Of a stretch of 64,000 nt of DNA, positions 17,063-25,270 are shown one piece after another. This DNA is from Occultella kanbiaonis (GTDB lineage Bacteria; Actinomycetota; Actinomycetes; Actinomycetales; Beutenbergiaceae). Each line of letters begins with the position of its first letter. Positions within the stretch are counted from its first letter, which is position 1. The notes under the pieces are model-generated. The model had not been told where the DNA came from. It searched no databases and saw nothing but the letters and a program-made list of their open reading frames with translations. Position numbers and translations under genes: made by a program. The stretch is from positions 1,364,001 to 1,428,000 of the forward strand of contig NZ_CP046175.1 of the NCBI RefSeq assembly GCF_009708215.1, written 5' to 3'.

Positions 17063-17068
17063 CGGGTC

Positions 17069-17587
17069 ATGACCGACGCGGCCGTCCCCGGCACCGCCGC
17101 AGACGCCGATGCCCGGGCTCTGAGTTCGGCCCTGCGGATGCGGATCCTGAGGTTGTGCCTGGACGAGGCGCTGACCAACAAGGAGATCGCCGGGCGCCTC
17201 GCGATGGCTCCGGCGACCACGTTCCACCACGTGCGACTGCTCGCTGATCGGGGCTTCCTCGCCGCCCAGCCGGAGCGGCAGGGCAAGCGGGGCGCCCGGG
17301 AGGTGCCCTACCTGGCGACCCGCAAGTCCTGGCGCACGCCGATGGGGCCGGGTCAGGGACGGATCCTGATCCAGGCGTTCCTGGACGAGTTCGCCCTCTC
17401 CGATCCCGCGCGGGCCGAGGTGGTCCGGCTCGGGCTGCGGCTCAACGAGGAGGATCGGCACGATCTGTTGCGCCGGTTCTCGGACCTGTTCGCCGAGTAT
17501 GCGGCCCGCGAGCCGGACCCCGACGGTGAGCCCGTGTCACTGTTCTTCGCTCTGCACGAGGACGCCGGACGGCTGCGCCAGATCTGA
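17069..17587 (+). CDS. ArsR-like winged-helix transcriptional regulator
   Basis: A 172-residue regulator. The winged helix-turn-helix occupies about residues 17-80: ALRMRILRLCLDEALTNKEI, then the recognition-helix region MAPATTFHHVRLLADRGFL and the wing through GAREVPYLATRKSW. This is the HTH_20/ArsR-like pattern found next to MFS exporters. The C-terminal half (about 90 residues, charged and helical) is probably the ligand or dimer domain; no Cys-rich metal site is visible, so a metal sensor is unlikely. It most likely represses the divergent MFS exporter through the dyad at 17005-17028. Confidence 0.85.
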   Translation: MTDAAVPGTAADADARALSSALRMRILRLCLDEALTNKEIAGRLAMAPATTFHHVRLLADRGFLAAQPERQGKRGAREVPYLATRKSWRTPMGPGQGRILIQAFLDEFALSDPARAEVVRLGLRLNEEDRHDLLRRFSDLFAEYAAREPDPDGEPVSLFFALHEDAGRLRQI

Positions 17588-17593
17588 CTGCGG

Positions 17594-19192
17594 CTAGCCC
17601 TGCGACCTGCCGGCAGCACCGATGGTGTGGGTCTGGCCGTAGCCGGAGTCCAGATCGGTGATCCGGACCTCGATCATCCCGTTCCGGTCGATCACGTACC
17701 GCTCCTCGACGAGCGGCCCGTCGTCGCGGCGGTGCACCTCGGCGGCCGACACGTCCGCGGTCCGGTCCGCGCCCTGGAGGGCGGGATCGAACGGGAAGGT
17801 CACCTGGGCGAACGGGACGATGTTGCCGCGCGGTTCACCGGTGGCGTCGATGGCTGTGCACTCCACGAACCGGAACCGGCCCACGTTGTGGGCGGCACGG
17901 TACCGGCGCACGATGACGGCGTCCTCGTCGGCGTCGGCCGGCAGCGCCGCGTCCGGGCGCAGGATGGCGTCGAAGCTCAGCCGGGCGCCACCGTCGCGCT
18001 CGCGGAACACCCCGAAGCCCCGGGAGAGACGGTCCGAGAGCGTGAACTCGGCATCCGGGTCCGCGGCGATCGCCAGCCCGATCGCGGTGGACGCCGCCGG
18101 CAGCGGCGACCGGTGCACGCGGCGGCCGTACTGCTCGCGCAGCAGGCGGGGCACCAGCGGGAGACCGCTGCCACCGCCGACCAGGTAGATGCCCGCGATC
18201 TCGGTGAGGTCCTCGGCGGACTCCGGGTCCGCCGCCTCCGCGGCGGTCCCGGCCGGGTCGGGCTCGTCGTCGGCGGGCAGCGCCGCGAGGAGCGGGCGCA
18301 TCGCGTCGATCGTCTGCTGCAGGAGCGGCGCCGCGGCCTCGTAGTAGTCGTCGACCCCGACGGTGACCTCGGTGTCACCAACCTCGAGGGCGATCCGCCG
18401 CGACTGCGGGGTGAGTCGTTCCTTGGCGTCGCGGGCCTGTTCCCGCAGGCTCTCGAGGAGCTCGGGATCCCGTGTGCCGGAGGCGCCGGCCGCTGCGAGC
18501 GCGCACCGCACCAGGGCCTCGTCGAAGTCGTCGCCGCCGAGCCGGTTGAGGCCGGCGGTGGCGAGGACGTCGTGGTCGGTGTCCCGCACGTCCACGAGCG
18601 AAGCGTCGAAGGTGCCGCCGCCGAGGTCGTAGACGACCACGCGGGTGCGTCTGGAGCTCACGGTGGTGCCGCGGCGGTGGGTGTACTCGAAGCCGGCGGC
18701 GGACGGCTCGTTGATCATGGCGGTCACCGTGAAGCCGGCGCGCCGGAACGCCTCCAGGGTGAGGTAGCGCTGTGCCCCATGGGCGTGCGCCGGGACCCCG
18801 ACCACGGTCCGGGAGGCCTCGCGTGCCCGAGCGTTGCGGGCTGCGCGGGGCAGGTTCGAGCGTTCGTACAGGGCGGTCCGGAGCGCGGTCAGGAAACCGG
18901 TCAGGACGTCGAGGATCGGCTCGGTGCGTGATCCGATGGCCACGGGTGTCGCCCCGGTGACGTCGGCTGCGGCGAGCGTCCGCTTGAAGGAGCGGAGGGT
19001 CGCCGCACCGGCGTGACCGGCAGCAACCGCGTCGAAGCCGTAGACGAGTTCGCCGGCATCGTCGGCCACCACGGACGGGAAGTGGTCGTGCGCGTCACCG
19101 TCGCTGTCGAGGAAACTCACCACCGGGTAGTTGCCCCGGTCGGTGGCGGCGACGATGGTCCGGGTGGTGCCGAGATCGACGCCCAGGTGCAT
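17594..19192 (-). CDS. Hsp70-family protein (stand-alone DnaK-like ATPase)
   Basis: A 532-residue actin/Hsp70-fold ATPase. The nucleotide-binding domain starts at residue 1 with GVDLGTTRTIVAATD (phosphate 1), has VYDLGGGTFDASLVDV (phosphate 2) near residue 188 and VGGGSGLPLVPRLLREQYG (adenosine motif) near 337. The C-terminal part from about residue 370 is a short beta-rich region, about 100 residues shorter than in DnaK, without a recognisable lid or EEVD tail. No dnaJ or grpE neighbour is present, so it is not the housekeeping DnaK. Such proteins are common in actinobacteria with unknown clients. TAGGCT ends six bases before the ATG (leaderless type). Confidence 0.88.
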   Translation of the reverse strand: MHLGVDLGTTRTIVAATDRGNYPVVSFLDSDGDAHDHFPSVVADDAGELVYGFDAVAAGHAGAATLRSFKRTLAAADVTGATPVAIGSRTEPILDVLTGFLTALRTALYERSNLPRAARNARAREASRTVVGVPAHAHGAQRYLTLEAFRRAGFTVTAMINEPSAAGFEYTHRRGTTVSSRRTRVVVYDLGGGTFDASLVDVRDTDHDVLATAGLNRLGGDDFDEALVRCALAAAGASGTRDPELLESLREQARDAKERLTPQSRRIALEVGDTEVTVGVDDYYEAAAPLLQQTIDAMRPLLAALPADDEPDPAGTAAEAADPESAEDLTEIAGIYLVGGGSGLPLVPRLLREQYGRRVHRSPLPAASTAIGLAIAADPDAEFTLSDRLSRGFGVFRERDGGARLSFDAILRPDAALPADADEDAVIVRRYRAAHNVGRFRFVECTAIDATGEPRGNIVPFAQVTFPFDPALQGADRTADVSAAEVHRRDDGPLVEERYVIDRNGMIEVRITDLDSGYGQTHTIGAAGRSQG

Positions 19193-19198
19193 GGCCTC

Positions 19199-19204
19199 AG
19201 CCTA
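19199..19204 (-). promoter_or_regulatory. -10 box TAGGCT for the Hsp70-like gene, leaderless-type
   Basis: TAGGCT on the minus strand is followed by six bases and the ATG at 19192. It lies between the 3' end of the hexapeptide-repeat gene and the Hsp70 gene, so the latter is independently transcribed. Confidence 0.6.
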
Positions 19205-19216
19205 GCAACGCAGCCC

Positions 19217-19651
19217 TCAGGCGGCCGTGCCGTATCGCGGGGATCCGGGCCCTGCCGTGGAGCGGCTGCGACCATCGGCGACCTGCCCGTCGGGCAGGTC
19301 GCTGTCCGGCTCAAGGGTGACGCCGGACTCCACTCGTGCCTGGGCGCCGATGCGGCTCCGGCTGCCGATCCGGGCCCGCGCACCGACGTGGGCGCCCGGC
19401 CCGATGCGGACGTTGGACGCGATCCGCACCCCGGTGTCGATCCGGGCTCCGGGTTCGATCCACCCGCCGGAGCTGATGTGTGCCCCGGCGCCGATCACGG
19501 CACCCGGGTCGACCCACACGCTCTGCGCCAGGTAGGCACGCTCATCCACGGTGGCGCCGGTCGCAACCAGGCCACCACCGTTCTCGTGACGGCGATAGCG
19601 CACGGACCGGCCGTCATCGTGGTCGAGGACTTCATACTTCTTGATTCGCAT
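19217..19651 (-). CDS. Hexapeptide-repeat (left-handed beta-helix) protein
   Basis: A 144-residue protein made mostly of hexapeptide units (GAVIGAGAHISSGGWIEPGARIDTG and similar I/V-G-x-x-A/V-x steps from about residue 35 to 120), which form a left-handed beta-helix as in trimeric acetyltransferases and carbonic anhydrase-like proteins. The first 30 residues (MRIKKYEVLDHDDGRSVRYR) are a basic strand region. No catalytic His or acetyl-CoA signature is obvious, so enzymatic function is uncertain; it may be structural. An upstream in-frame ATG at 19669 would add six residues. No ribosome binding site is visible before either start. Confidence 0.6.
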   Translation of the reverse strand: MRIKKYEVLDHDDGRSVRYRRHENGGGLVATGATVDERAYLAQSVWVDPGAVIGAGAHISSGGWIEPGARIDTGVRIASNVRIGPGAHVGARARIGSRSRIGAQARVESGVTLEPDSDLPDGQVADGRSRSTAGPGSPRYGTAA

Positions 19652-19715
19652 GGTTCTGACATAACGCATGACGACCGGTAGATGTTCCCGGGCACGTCCG
19701 CCGGGTGGGCCGGCC

Positions 19716-20915
19716 TCAGACGTCCCGGTGGGCGGGACCGGACGGGGTCGCGAGCAGGAACTCCGGTGAGGTGAAGCCCGCGTCGGCGAACGCTGCGGAG
19801 ACCGCATCGGCCACGGCCTCGGCGGTTCCCGCCTCGATCAGGGCGATGGCGGAACCGCCGAAGCCGCCACCGGTCATCCGGGCTCCGAGGGCCCACGCGG
19901 CCCGGGCCGCGGCAACGGCCACATCCAGTTCCGCGCAGGTCACCTCGTAGTCGACGCGCAGCGACTCGTGCGAGGCGTCCATCAAGGGGCCGACGTCCCG
20001 GATCCGGCCGGCGTCCAACAGCGCCACGAACTCGGTGACCCTGGCGATCTCGGTGACCACGTGCCGGACCCGGCGGCGGCTCACGTCGTCGCCGAGGGCG
20101 GCCAGCGCGTCCGTGAGATCGGCGGGATCGATCTCGCGCAGGGTCGGCACCCCGAGTGCCTCGGCGGCCGCCTCGCAGGTGGCGCGACGCTGGGCGTACT
20201 GGCCGTCCACCAGGGCGTGCTCGGCCCGGGTGTCGATGACGAGCAGGTCGAGGCCGGCCGCGGAGAGGTCGAACGGCACCTGTCGGGTGGCGCCGTCGCG
20301 GCAGTCCAGGAGCAGGGCGTGGCCCGCAGCGCACCGCAGTGACGCGGCCTGGTCCATGCCCCCGGTCGGTGCCCCCGCCACCTCGTTCTCGGCGCGCACG
20401 CATGCCTGCGCCAGGAACGCCCGCCCCTCGTCGCTCGACGGGTCGGGACCCGTCCAGGCCGCGCCCACGCGGTCGGCGATCGCGACGGCGAACGCGGACT
20501 CCAGCGCCGCCGAGGAGGACAGCCCCGCCCCGTACGGGACGCAGGATGCGACCGCAGCGTCGAACCCGGGCACCGTGACGCCCGCCTGCGCCAACGCCCA
20601 CGCCACGCCGGCAGGGTACGCGGGCCAGCCCTCGACCGAGCCTGGGCCGACCGCGGTCAGCTCGGACGACCACACGCCCGACTCGCGGCCCGAGACCAGG
20701 CCAAGTCCGCCGTCGTCCCGGGTGCGCAGCGCCACGAAGGTGCGGTGCGGCAGCGCGACAGGCAGGCACAGGCCGCCGTTGTAATCGGTGTGCTCGCCGA
20801 TCAGGTTGACCCGGCCGGGAGCGGACCAGACACCGTCGGGCTCCCCGCCGAAGACCTCGGCGAACTGTGCGCGGGCCGAGGCGGCGCCGTCGGTCGGGGT
20901 CCAGGGGTCGATCAT
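19716..20915 (-). CDS. galK: Galactokinase
   Basis: ATP-dependent kinase forming galactose-1-phosphate, the first Leloir step. The 399-residue GHMP kinase shows the galactokinase signature GRVNLIGEHTDYNGG near residue 38, the ATP motif PYGAGLSSSAALE near 135 and the C-terminal GGGFGGSAIAL. Length matches the family. ATG at 20915 has a GAGGA ribosome binding site nine bases upstream; the longer upstream frame is Pro/Arg-rich junk. No galT or galE is nearby; galactose-1-phosphate would need the UDPGP-type pyrophosphorylase at 7.4 kb or genes elsewhere. Confidence 0.96.
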   Translation of the reverse strand: MIDPWTPTDGAASARAQFAEVFGGEPDGVWSAPGRVNLIGEHTDYNGGLCLPVALPHRTFVALRTRDDGGLGLVSGRESGVWSSELTAVGPGSVEGWPAYPAGVAWALAQAGVTVPGFDAAVASCVPYGAGLSSSAALESAFAVAIADRVGAAWTGPDPSSDEGRAFLAQACVRAENEVAGAPTGGMDQAASLRCAAGHALLLDCRDGATRQVPFDLSAAGLDLLVIDTRAEHALVDGQYAQRRATCEAAAEALGVPTLREIDPADLTDALAALGDDVSRRRVRHVVTEIARVTEFVALLDAGRIRDVGPLMDASHESLRVDYEVTCAELDVAVAAARAAWALGARMTGGGFGGSAIALIEAGTAEAVADAVSAAFADAGFTSPEFLLATPSGPAHRDV

Positions 20916-21074
20916 CGCGAGTCCTCGTGGTCGGGTGCTGGGTGCGGGTGCTTCGGGCGCGGCACGGCCGGCGCCGCGCCCATCCTGCCCCATGGTCCGG
21001 CTGTGCGCGGCCACCCTCGCGGGTGCGGCACACTAGGAGAATGGATCGCAGGGGACACAGTCGGTGATCGGCCG

Positions 21075-21614
21075 ATGAGTGCTCCGGAGCGGATGGGTGC
21101 GCAGGTCCGCATCGGAGTCTCCATTCCGATCCCGGAGCCGTACAGCGCGAGCCTGACCCGGGCCCGCATCGAGGCCGGCGATCCGCTGGCGCACTCGGTG
21201 CCGCCGCACATCACCCTGATGCCGCCGGCGGTCGTCGAACCCGACGATCTCGCCGAGGTGACCGAGCACCTGCGGGCGGTCGCCACCGAGCATCCGCCGT
21301 TCGTCGTGGAGCTGGGGGGTACGGACTCGTTCCGCCCGATCTCGCCCGTGGTGTTCGTGCGGCTCGCCGCCGGTGCGCAGGCGTGCGAGCGGCTGCAGCG
21401 GGCCATCAACGCCGGGCCGCTGCGCCAGGAGCTGCGGTTCCCGTACCACCCGCACGTGACCATCGCGCACGAGATCGACGATGCCGGTCTGGATGCCGCG
21501 AACGCGGCCATGGAGGCCTTCGACGCGGTGTTCCCGGTGGCCCACTTCTCGCTGTACGAGTACGGCGACGACGGCGTCTGGCGGGACGTCAGCAACTTCG
21601 TGCTGACCTCCTGA
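21075..21614 (+). CDS. 2'-5' RNA ligase-family protein (2H phosphoesterase)
   Basis: A 179-residue member of the 2H phosphoesterase superfamily. Both catalytic HxT motifs are present: PHITLMPP near residue 46 and HPHVTIAHE near residue 130, separated by the usual distance. Such proteins hydrolyse 2',3'-cyclic phosphates or act as RNA ligases in vitro; the physiological RNA or nucleotide substrate is unknown. ATG 21075 is the only good start in frame; TAGGAG at 21034-21039 may be the -10 box of the transcript. Neighbours (galK, YihY) suggest no pathway. Confidence 0.83.
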   Translation: MSAPERMGAQVRIGVSIPIPEPYSASLTRARIEAGDPLAHSVPPHITLMPPAVVEPDDLAEVTEHLRAVATEHPPFVVELGGTDSFRPISPVVFVRLAAGAQACERLQRAINAGPLRQELRFPYHPHVTIAHEIDDAGLDAANAAMEAFDAVFPVAHFSLYEYGDDGVWRDVSNFVLTS

Positions 21615-21696
21615 TCGCACCGACCACCACGTCGGTGTGCGGCCGCTGGTGCCGGTCGAGGTGCGGTGCGCGTCCGGAGCCGGGAAACTGGCTTGC

Positions 21697-22827
21697 ATGG
21701 CTGCCATCACGTCCCGGGTCAAGGCGATCCTCGCGTGGTGGAAGCAGACCAGGCCCGCCCGTGGCCTCGCGCGTTATGGCGCGGCCAACGGTGCGCTGCT
21801 CTCCGGCGGGATCGCCTACTCCGCGTTGTTCTCGATCTTCGCCGGGCTCACCATCGGCTACACGATCTTCATGGCCGTGCTCGGCTCGAACACCGAGCTG
21901 CGGGACGCCGTGCTGGACTCGATCAGCGACGCACTACCCGGCATCATCCAGACGCCCGACAACCCCGACGGCCTGATCAGCCCCGAGGATCTCGTGTTGT
22001 CCACCGGCGCCGGGATCGCCGGGATCATCGCCGTGGTGGTCCTGATCAACGCGGCCACCACCGTGATGGCCGCCCTGCGCACCGCGATCCGGGCCATGTT
22101 CGGCATCGTCGCGCCGAGCGAGAACGTGGTGGTCGGCAAGCTGCGCGACCTCGGCGCTTACTTCGGGCTCGCCATCGCCGTGCTGCTCACCTCGGCGCTC
22201 GGCGTCGCGGTCGGCGCTGCCGGTGAGTACCTGCTCGGCCTGATCGGTGCCGACGGCAGCACCGCGGGCCGCTGGGTGCTGCGGGTCGTCGGGCTCCTCG
22301 TGGTGCTCGGCATGGACCTGCTCGTGTTCGTGATGCTGTACCGGGTCCTCGCCGGGGTGCGTCCGCCCCGCCGCGACCTGTGGCTCGGCGCGCTGGTGGC
22401 CGCGGTCGGCGCGGGTGTGATCCGCTACCTCGGCACGAGCATCGTCGGCAGCGTCGAGGACAACCCGCTGCTGCAGACGTTCGCCGCCCTGGTCACGCTG
22501 CTGCTCTGGGTGAACCTCGTGGTGCGGGTGACGCTGATGGTGGCGGCCTGGACGGCGAACCCGCCCGCGGCACCGGAGGTCACCGAGGAGATGGTCACCC
22601 ACCTCGACGAGCATCCGAACTACGTCACGGTCTCCGAGCCGGCCACCCTCGAGTGGGACCACGATCCGGTCACCGGCAAGATCCGTCCCGAGGAGCCGCC
22701 TCCCGGGCCCGAGTACTGGGGCGGCATGATCGGGTGGGTGCGGCGCAAGTGGCGGGCGGTCCGGGAGGAGTCCCGCACCCATCGCGAGGCGCTCGAGCGG
22801 CACCGGGAGTACGCAGAACGGGACTGA
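21697..22827 (+). CDS. YihY/BrkB-family membrane protein
   Basis: A 376-residue integral membrane protein with about six membrane segments between residues 28 and 290 (for example GGIAYSALFSIFAGLTIGYTIF; AGIAGIIAVVVLINAATTVM; VVGLLVVLGMDLLVFVMLY). The pattern GGIAYSALFSI after an N-terminal amphipathic helix and LLLWVNLVVRVTLMVAAWTA in the last segment are the family's marks. The C-terminal 100 residues are cytoplasmic and charged. The family was once called ribonuclease BN, which is wrong; its function is not established. The start at 21697 is chosen because the 20 upstream in-frame residues do not belong to the domain. Confidence 0.85.
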   Translation: MAAITSRVKAILAWWKQTRPARGLARYGAANGALLSGGIAYSALFSIFAGLTIGYTIFMAVLGSNTELRDAVLDSISDALPGIIQTPDNPDGLISPEDLVLSTGAGIAGIIAVVVLINAATTVMAALRTAIRAMFGIVAPSENVVVGKLRDLGAYFGLAIAVLLTSALGVAVGAAGEYLLGLIGADGSTAGRWVLRVVGLLVVLGMDLLVFVMLYRVLAGVRPPRRDLWLGALVAAVGAGVIRYLGTSIVGSVEDNPLLQTFAALVTLLLWVNLVVRVTLMVAAWTANPPAAPEVTEEMVTHLDEHPNYVTVSEPATLEWDHDPVTGKIRPEEPPPGPEYWGGMIGWVRRKWRAVREESRTHREALERHREYAERD

Positions 22828-22922
22828 GGGGCGCCGGCGCCGGGGCGTCATCGACATCTCGAATCGGTCGGCGCCGCTCGGCTGATTCGCCGGCTTCGGG
22901 ACCGGCCCGCACCGCCGGGCCC

Positions 22923-22928
22923 TAGGCT
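22923..22928 (+). promoter_or_regulatory. -10 box TAGGCT for manC, leaderless-type
   Basis: TAGGCT ends six bases before the ATG at 22935; no ribosome binding site. Confidence 0.62.
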
Positions 22929-22934
22929 GACCCG

Positions 22935-24044
22935 ATGAGCCAGACCTTCTACGCGGTGATCCCCGCCGGTGGCGCGGGAACCCGCCTCTGGCCACTCTCG
23001 CGCGCGGGCCACCCGAAGTTCCTGCACGACCTCACCGGGTCCGGCCGCACCCTGCTCCAGGCGACGGCCGACCGGCTCGCACCGCTGGCCGACGCCACCC
23101 TGGTGGTGACCGGGACCGCGCACGCCGAGGCGATCGGTGCGCAGTTGCCGGACCTCTCGCCGGAGGACATCCTGTGCGAGCCCAGCCCGCGTGACTCGAT
23201 GGCCGCGATCGGCCTGGCGGCGGCCGTGCTGCTGCGGCGCCACCCGGACGAGGACGTGGTGCTCGGCTCGTTCGCGGCCGATCACGTGATCGAGGGCCGG
23301 GCTGCGTTCGAGCGCGCGGTGCGCACCGCCGTCGCCGCAGCCCGCCGGGACCTCGTGGTGACGATCGGCATCGCCGCGGATCATCCGTCCACGGCGTTCG
23401 GCTACATCGAGATGGGCGAAGCGGTCGACGGCGGGGGAGCGGTCGGCGAGGAGGGCGGCGCCCGGCACGTGGTCGCCTTCACGGAGAAGCCCGACGCCGA
23501 CACCGCCGCCGCGTACCTGGCGACCGGCTCCTACCGGTGGAACGCCGGCATGTTCGTGGTCCGGGCGACCGTGCTCCTCGAGCACCTGCGCCGGCTGCAG
23601 CCGGCGCTCGCCGACGGCCTCACCGCGATCGCCGCGGACTGGGACACCGACCGCCGGGAGGAGACCCTGGCGCGGCACTGGCCCGCCCTCACCCGGATCG
23701 CGATCGACCACGCGATCGCCGAACCGGTCGCGGCGGCCGGCGGCGTCGCCGTGGTGCCCGGTGACTTCGGCTGGGACGACGTGGGCGACTGGGCCGCGCT
23801 CGCCGACCTGCTCCCGGCGGCCGCCGGGGGTGTGCTCGGGTCCGCCGCCGACGTGCTGGTGCGGGACTCGACCAGGTCGATCGTGGTGCCGGCGGCCGGG
23901 CGGACCGTGGTCCTGCTCGGCATCGACGACGCCGTGGTGGTGGACACCGCGGACGCGCTCCTGGTGACCACGAGGGAGCACGCGCAACGGGTCAAGGACG
24001 TCGTGGGACTGCTCAAGGAGTCCGGGCGAGCCGACCTGACCTGA
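22935..24044 (+). CDS. manC: Mannose-1-phosphate guanylyltransferase
   Basis: Makes GDP-mannose from GTP and mannose-1-phosphate. The 369-residue protein begins with the nucleotidyltransferase loop VIPAGGAGTRLWPLSRAGHPKFL (residues 8-30), then SPRDSMAAIGLAAA, FTEKPD near 180, SYRWNAGMFVVR and the metal/sugar motif GDFGWDDVGDW near 275. It has only the nucleotidyltransferase domain plus a short beta-helix-like end, without the phosphomannose-isomerase domain of long ManC proteins. The product feeds mannan, glycolipid or cell-wall glycan synthesis. Stands alone under a leaderless-type promoter. Confidence 0.93.
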   Translation: MSQTFYAVIPAGGAGTRLWPLSRAGHPKFLHDLTGSGRTLLQATADRLAPLADATLVVTGTAHAEAIGAQLPDLSPEDILCEPSPRDSMAAIGLAAAVLLRRHPDEDVVLGSFAADHVIEGRAAFERAVRTAVAAARRDLVVTIGIAADHPSTAFGYIEMGEAVDGGGAVGEEGGARHVVAFTEKPDADTAAAYLATGSYRWNAGMFVVRATVLLEHLRRLQPALADGLTAIAADWDTDRREETLARHWPALTRIAIDHAIAEPVAAAGGVAVVPGDFGWDDVGDWAALADLLPAAAGGVLGSAADVLVRDSTRSIVVPAAGRTVVLLGIDDAVVVDTADALLVTTREHAQRVKDVVGLLKESGRADLT

Positions 24045-24070
24045 TCCGGGTCGGCGTTCGACACTCCGCC

Positions 24071-24103
24071 GCTGACTTCGCACGTAGGCGGCTGATTTCG
24101 TAC
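24071..24103 (+). repeat. Imperfect 13-nt direct repeat, period 20
   Basis: GCTGACTTCGCAC (24071-24083) and GCTGATTTCGTAC (24091-24103) match in 11 of 13 positions. They sit in the gap after manC and may be part of a dispersed intergenic repeat or regulator sites. Confidence 0.55.
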
Positions 24104-24195
24104 CCACACCCGGTGCGAGGTCGGCGCCGTGGGTGCGATGTCACGGTCGGTGACCAGCGTGACCAACTCGTGATCTCGATGTCAGGGTCACCGGC

Positions 24196-24242
24196 TTGAT
24201 TCCGGTGGTCAACACGTGTCAACATATGTGCAACACGAGTTG
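24196..24242 (+). promoter_or_regulatory. Promoter and candidate LacI-type operators of the nucleoside operon
   Basis: TTGATT at 24196-24201 and CAACAT at 24220-24225 are plausible -35 and -10 boxes with an 18-base spacer. CAACACG occurs twice, at 24210 and 24231, exactly 21 bp (two helical turns) apart; the second copy is part of the dyad CAACACGAGTTG (24231-24242), the first of the palindromic ACACGTGT (24212-24219). A central CG dyad is typical of LacI-family sites, and a LacI-type regulator ends this operon. The remainder of the gap 24045-24195 holds the 13-nt repeats and nothing else I recognise. Confidence 0.55.
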
Positions 24243-24257
24243 AACGAAGGAGTTCAG

Positions 24258-25208
24258 ATGCGAATCATCCTTGACACCGACATGGCGATGGGCGCGCCCG
24301 GTTCCGAGATCGACGACGGCTTCGCCCTCGCCCTCCTGCTTGCCGACGACACGTTCGACGTCGAGCTCGTCACGTCCGTCAACGGCAACATCGACGTGGA
24401 GTCCGGCACCTACCTCAGTGTCGAGCTCCTCGAGCGCCTCGGCCGGCCGGAGATCCCCGTGGTCCGCGGGGCCGCCGCGCCGATCGTGGAGCCGGACCGC
24501 GCGCGTTCGGCGCCGGAGGAGGTCCGGGCCCGCTTCGGCCACCACAAGGCGGCTCCCGGGTTCGCCGCGGCAGAGATCGCCCGCCGCGTGCTCGCCTCGC
24601 CCGGTGAGATCACCATCGTGGCGATCGGCCCGCTGACGAATGTGGCGGCTGCGATCGCACTCGAGCCGACGGTGGCCGGAGCGGTCAAGGAGATCGTCGT
24701 GATGGGCGGGGTGTTCCTCGGCCACACGAATGTGCGCCGGATGCCCGGTGAGTTCAACTGGTGGGTGGACGCGCTGGCCGCGCGGGCGGTGCTGCGCAGC
24801 GGCGCACCGGTCCGGCTGGTGGGCCTGGACGTCACCACCAAGGTGCGGCTGACCCGCGAGCACGCGGCCACGATGGCGGCCGGCGGGCGGCCGTTCGGGG
24901 AGTTCGCGGGCGAGTGCACGATCGCCTGGCTCGACCGTCTCGGTCGCGAACACCCCGGCGACCCCGAGGCCGGCCGCTCCTGCGCGATGCACGACCCGCT
25001 GGCGGTGGCGGCGATCTCCCGGCCCGAGCTGCTCACCTGGGTGCCCGCGCACGTGGACGTCGTGGCCGCCGACGAGGTGGGCCGCGGCGTCGCGATCACC
25101 GACCTGCTGACGGGGCATGACGCGCCGCCGGCCAACGCAACGGTGGCGACCGCCGTCGACGTGGAGGCATTCATGACCTACTTCCTCGACCGCATCGCCG
25201 CGCTCTGA
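24258..25208 (+). CDS. Nucleoside hydrolase (IUNH family)
   Basis: Hydrolyses the N-glycosidic bond of ribonucleosides to base plus ribose. The 316-residue protein has the Ca-binding Asp cluster as ILDTD (Asp6, Asp8) and EIDDGFALALL (Asp19, Asp20), with a nine-residue insertion between them compared with the usual DTDPGIDDA; then IVAIGPLTNVAAAI, VVMGGVFLGHTN, and the late MHDPLAV with the catalytic-type His and final Asp. Ribosome binding site GAAGGAG precedes ATG 24258. First gene of an operon with a CUT1 importer and ribokinase, which explains the fate of the ribose. Base specificity is not readable. Confidence 0.92.
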   Translation: MRIILDTDMAMGAPGSEIDDGFALALLLADDTFDVELVTSVNGNIDVESGTYLSVELLERLGRPEIPVVRGAAAPIVEPDRARSAPEEVRARFGHHKAAPGFAAAEIARRVLASPGEITIVAIGPLTNVAAAIALEPTVAGAVKEIVVMGGVFLGHTNVRRMPGEFNWWVDALAARAVLRSGAPVRLVGLDVTTKVRLTREHAATMAAGGRPFGEFAGECTIAWLDRLGREHPGDPEAGRSCAMHDPLAVAAISRPELLTWVPAHVDVVAADEVGRGVAITDLLTGHDAPPANATVATAVDVEAFMTYFLDRIAAL

Positions 25209-25270
25209 CGCGACCCGAACAACACAGCCAGTCCCGATCCTCCGACACCGAAGTCACGAAAGGACACATC

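Noticed and set aside
21697-22827. Ribonuclease BN label for the YihY/BrkB protein
   Set aside because: The old name comes from a misassignment; the protein is an integral membrane protein without nuclease motifs.
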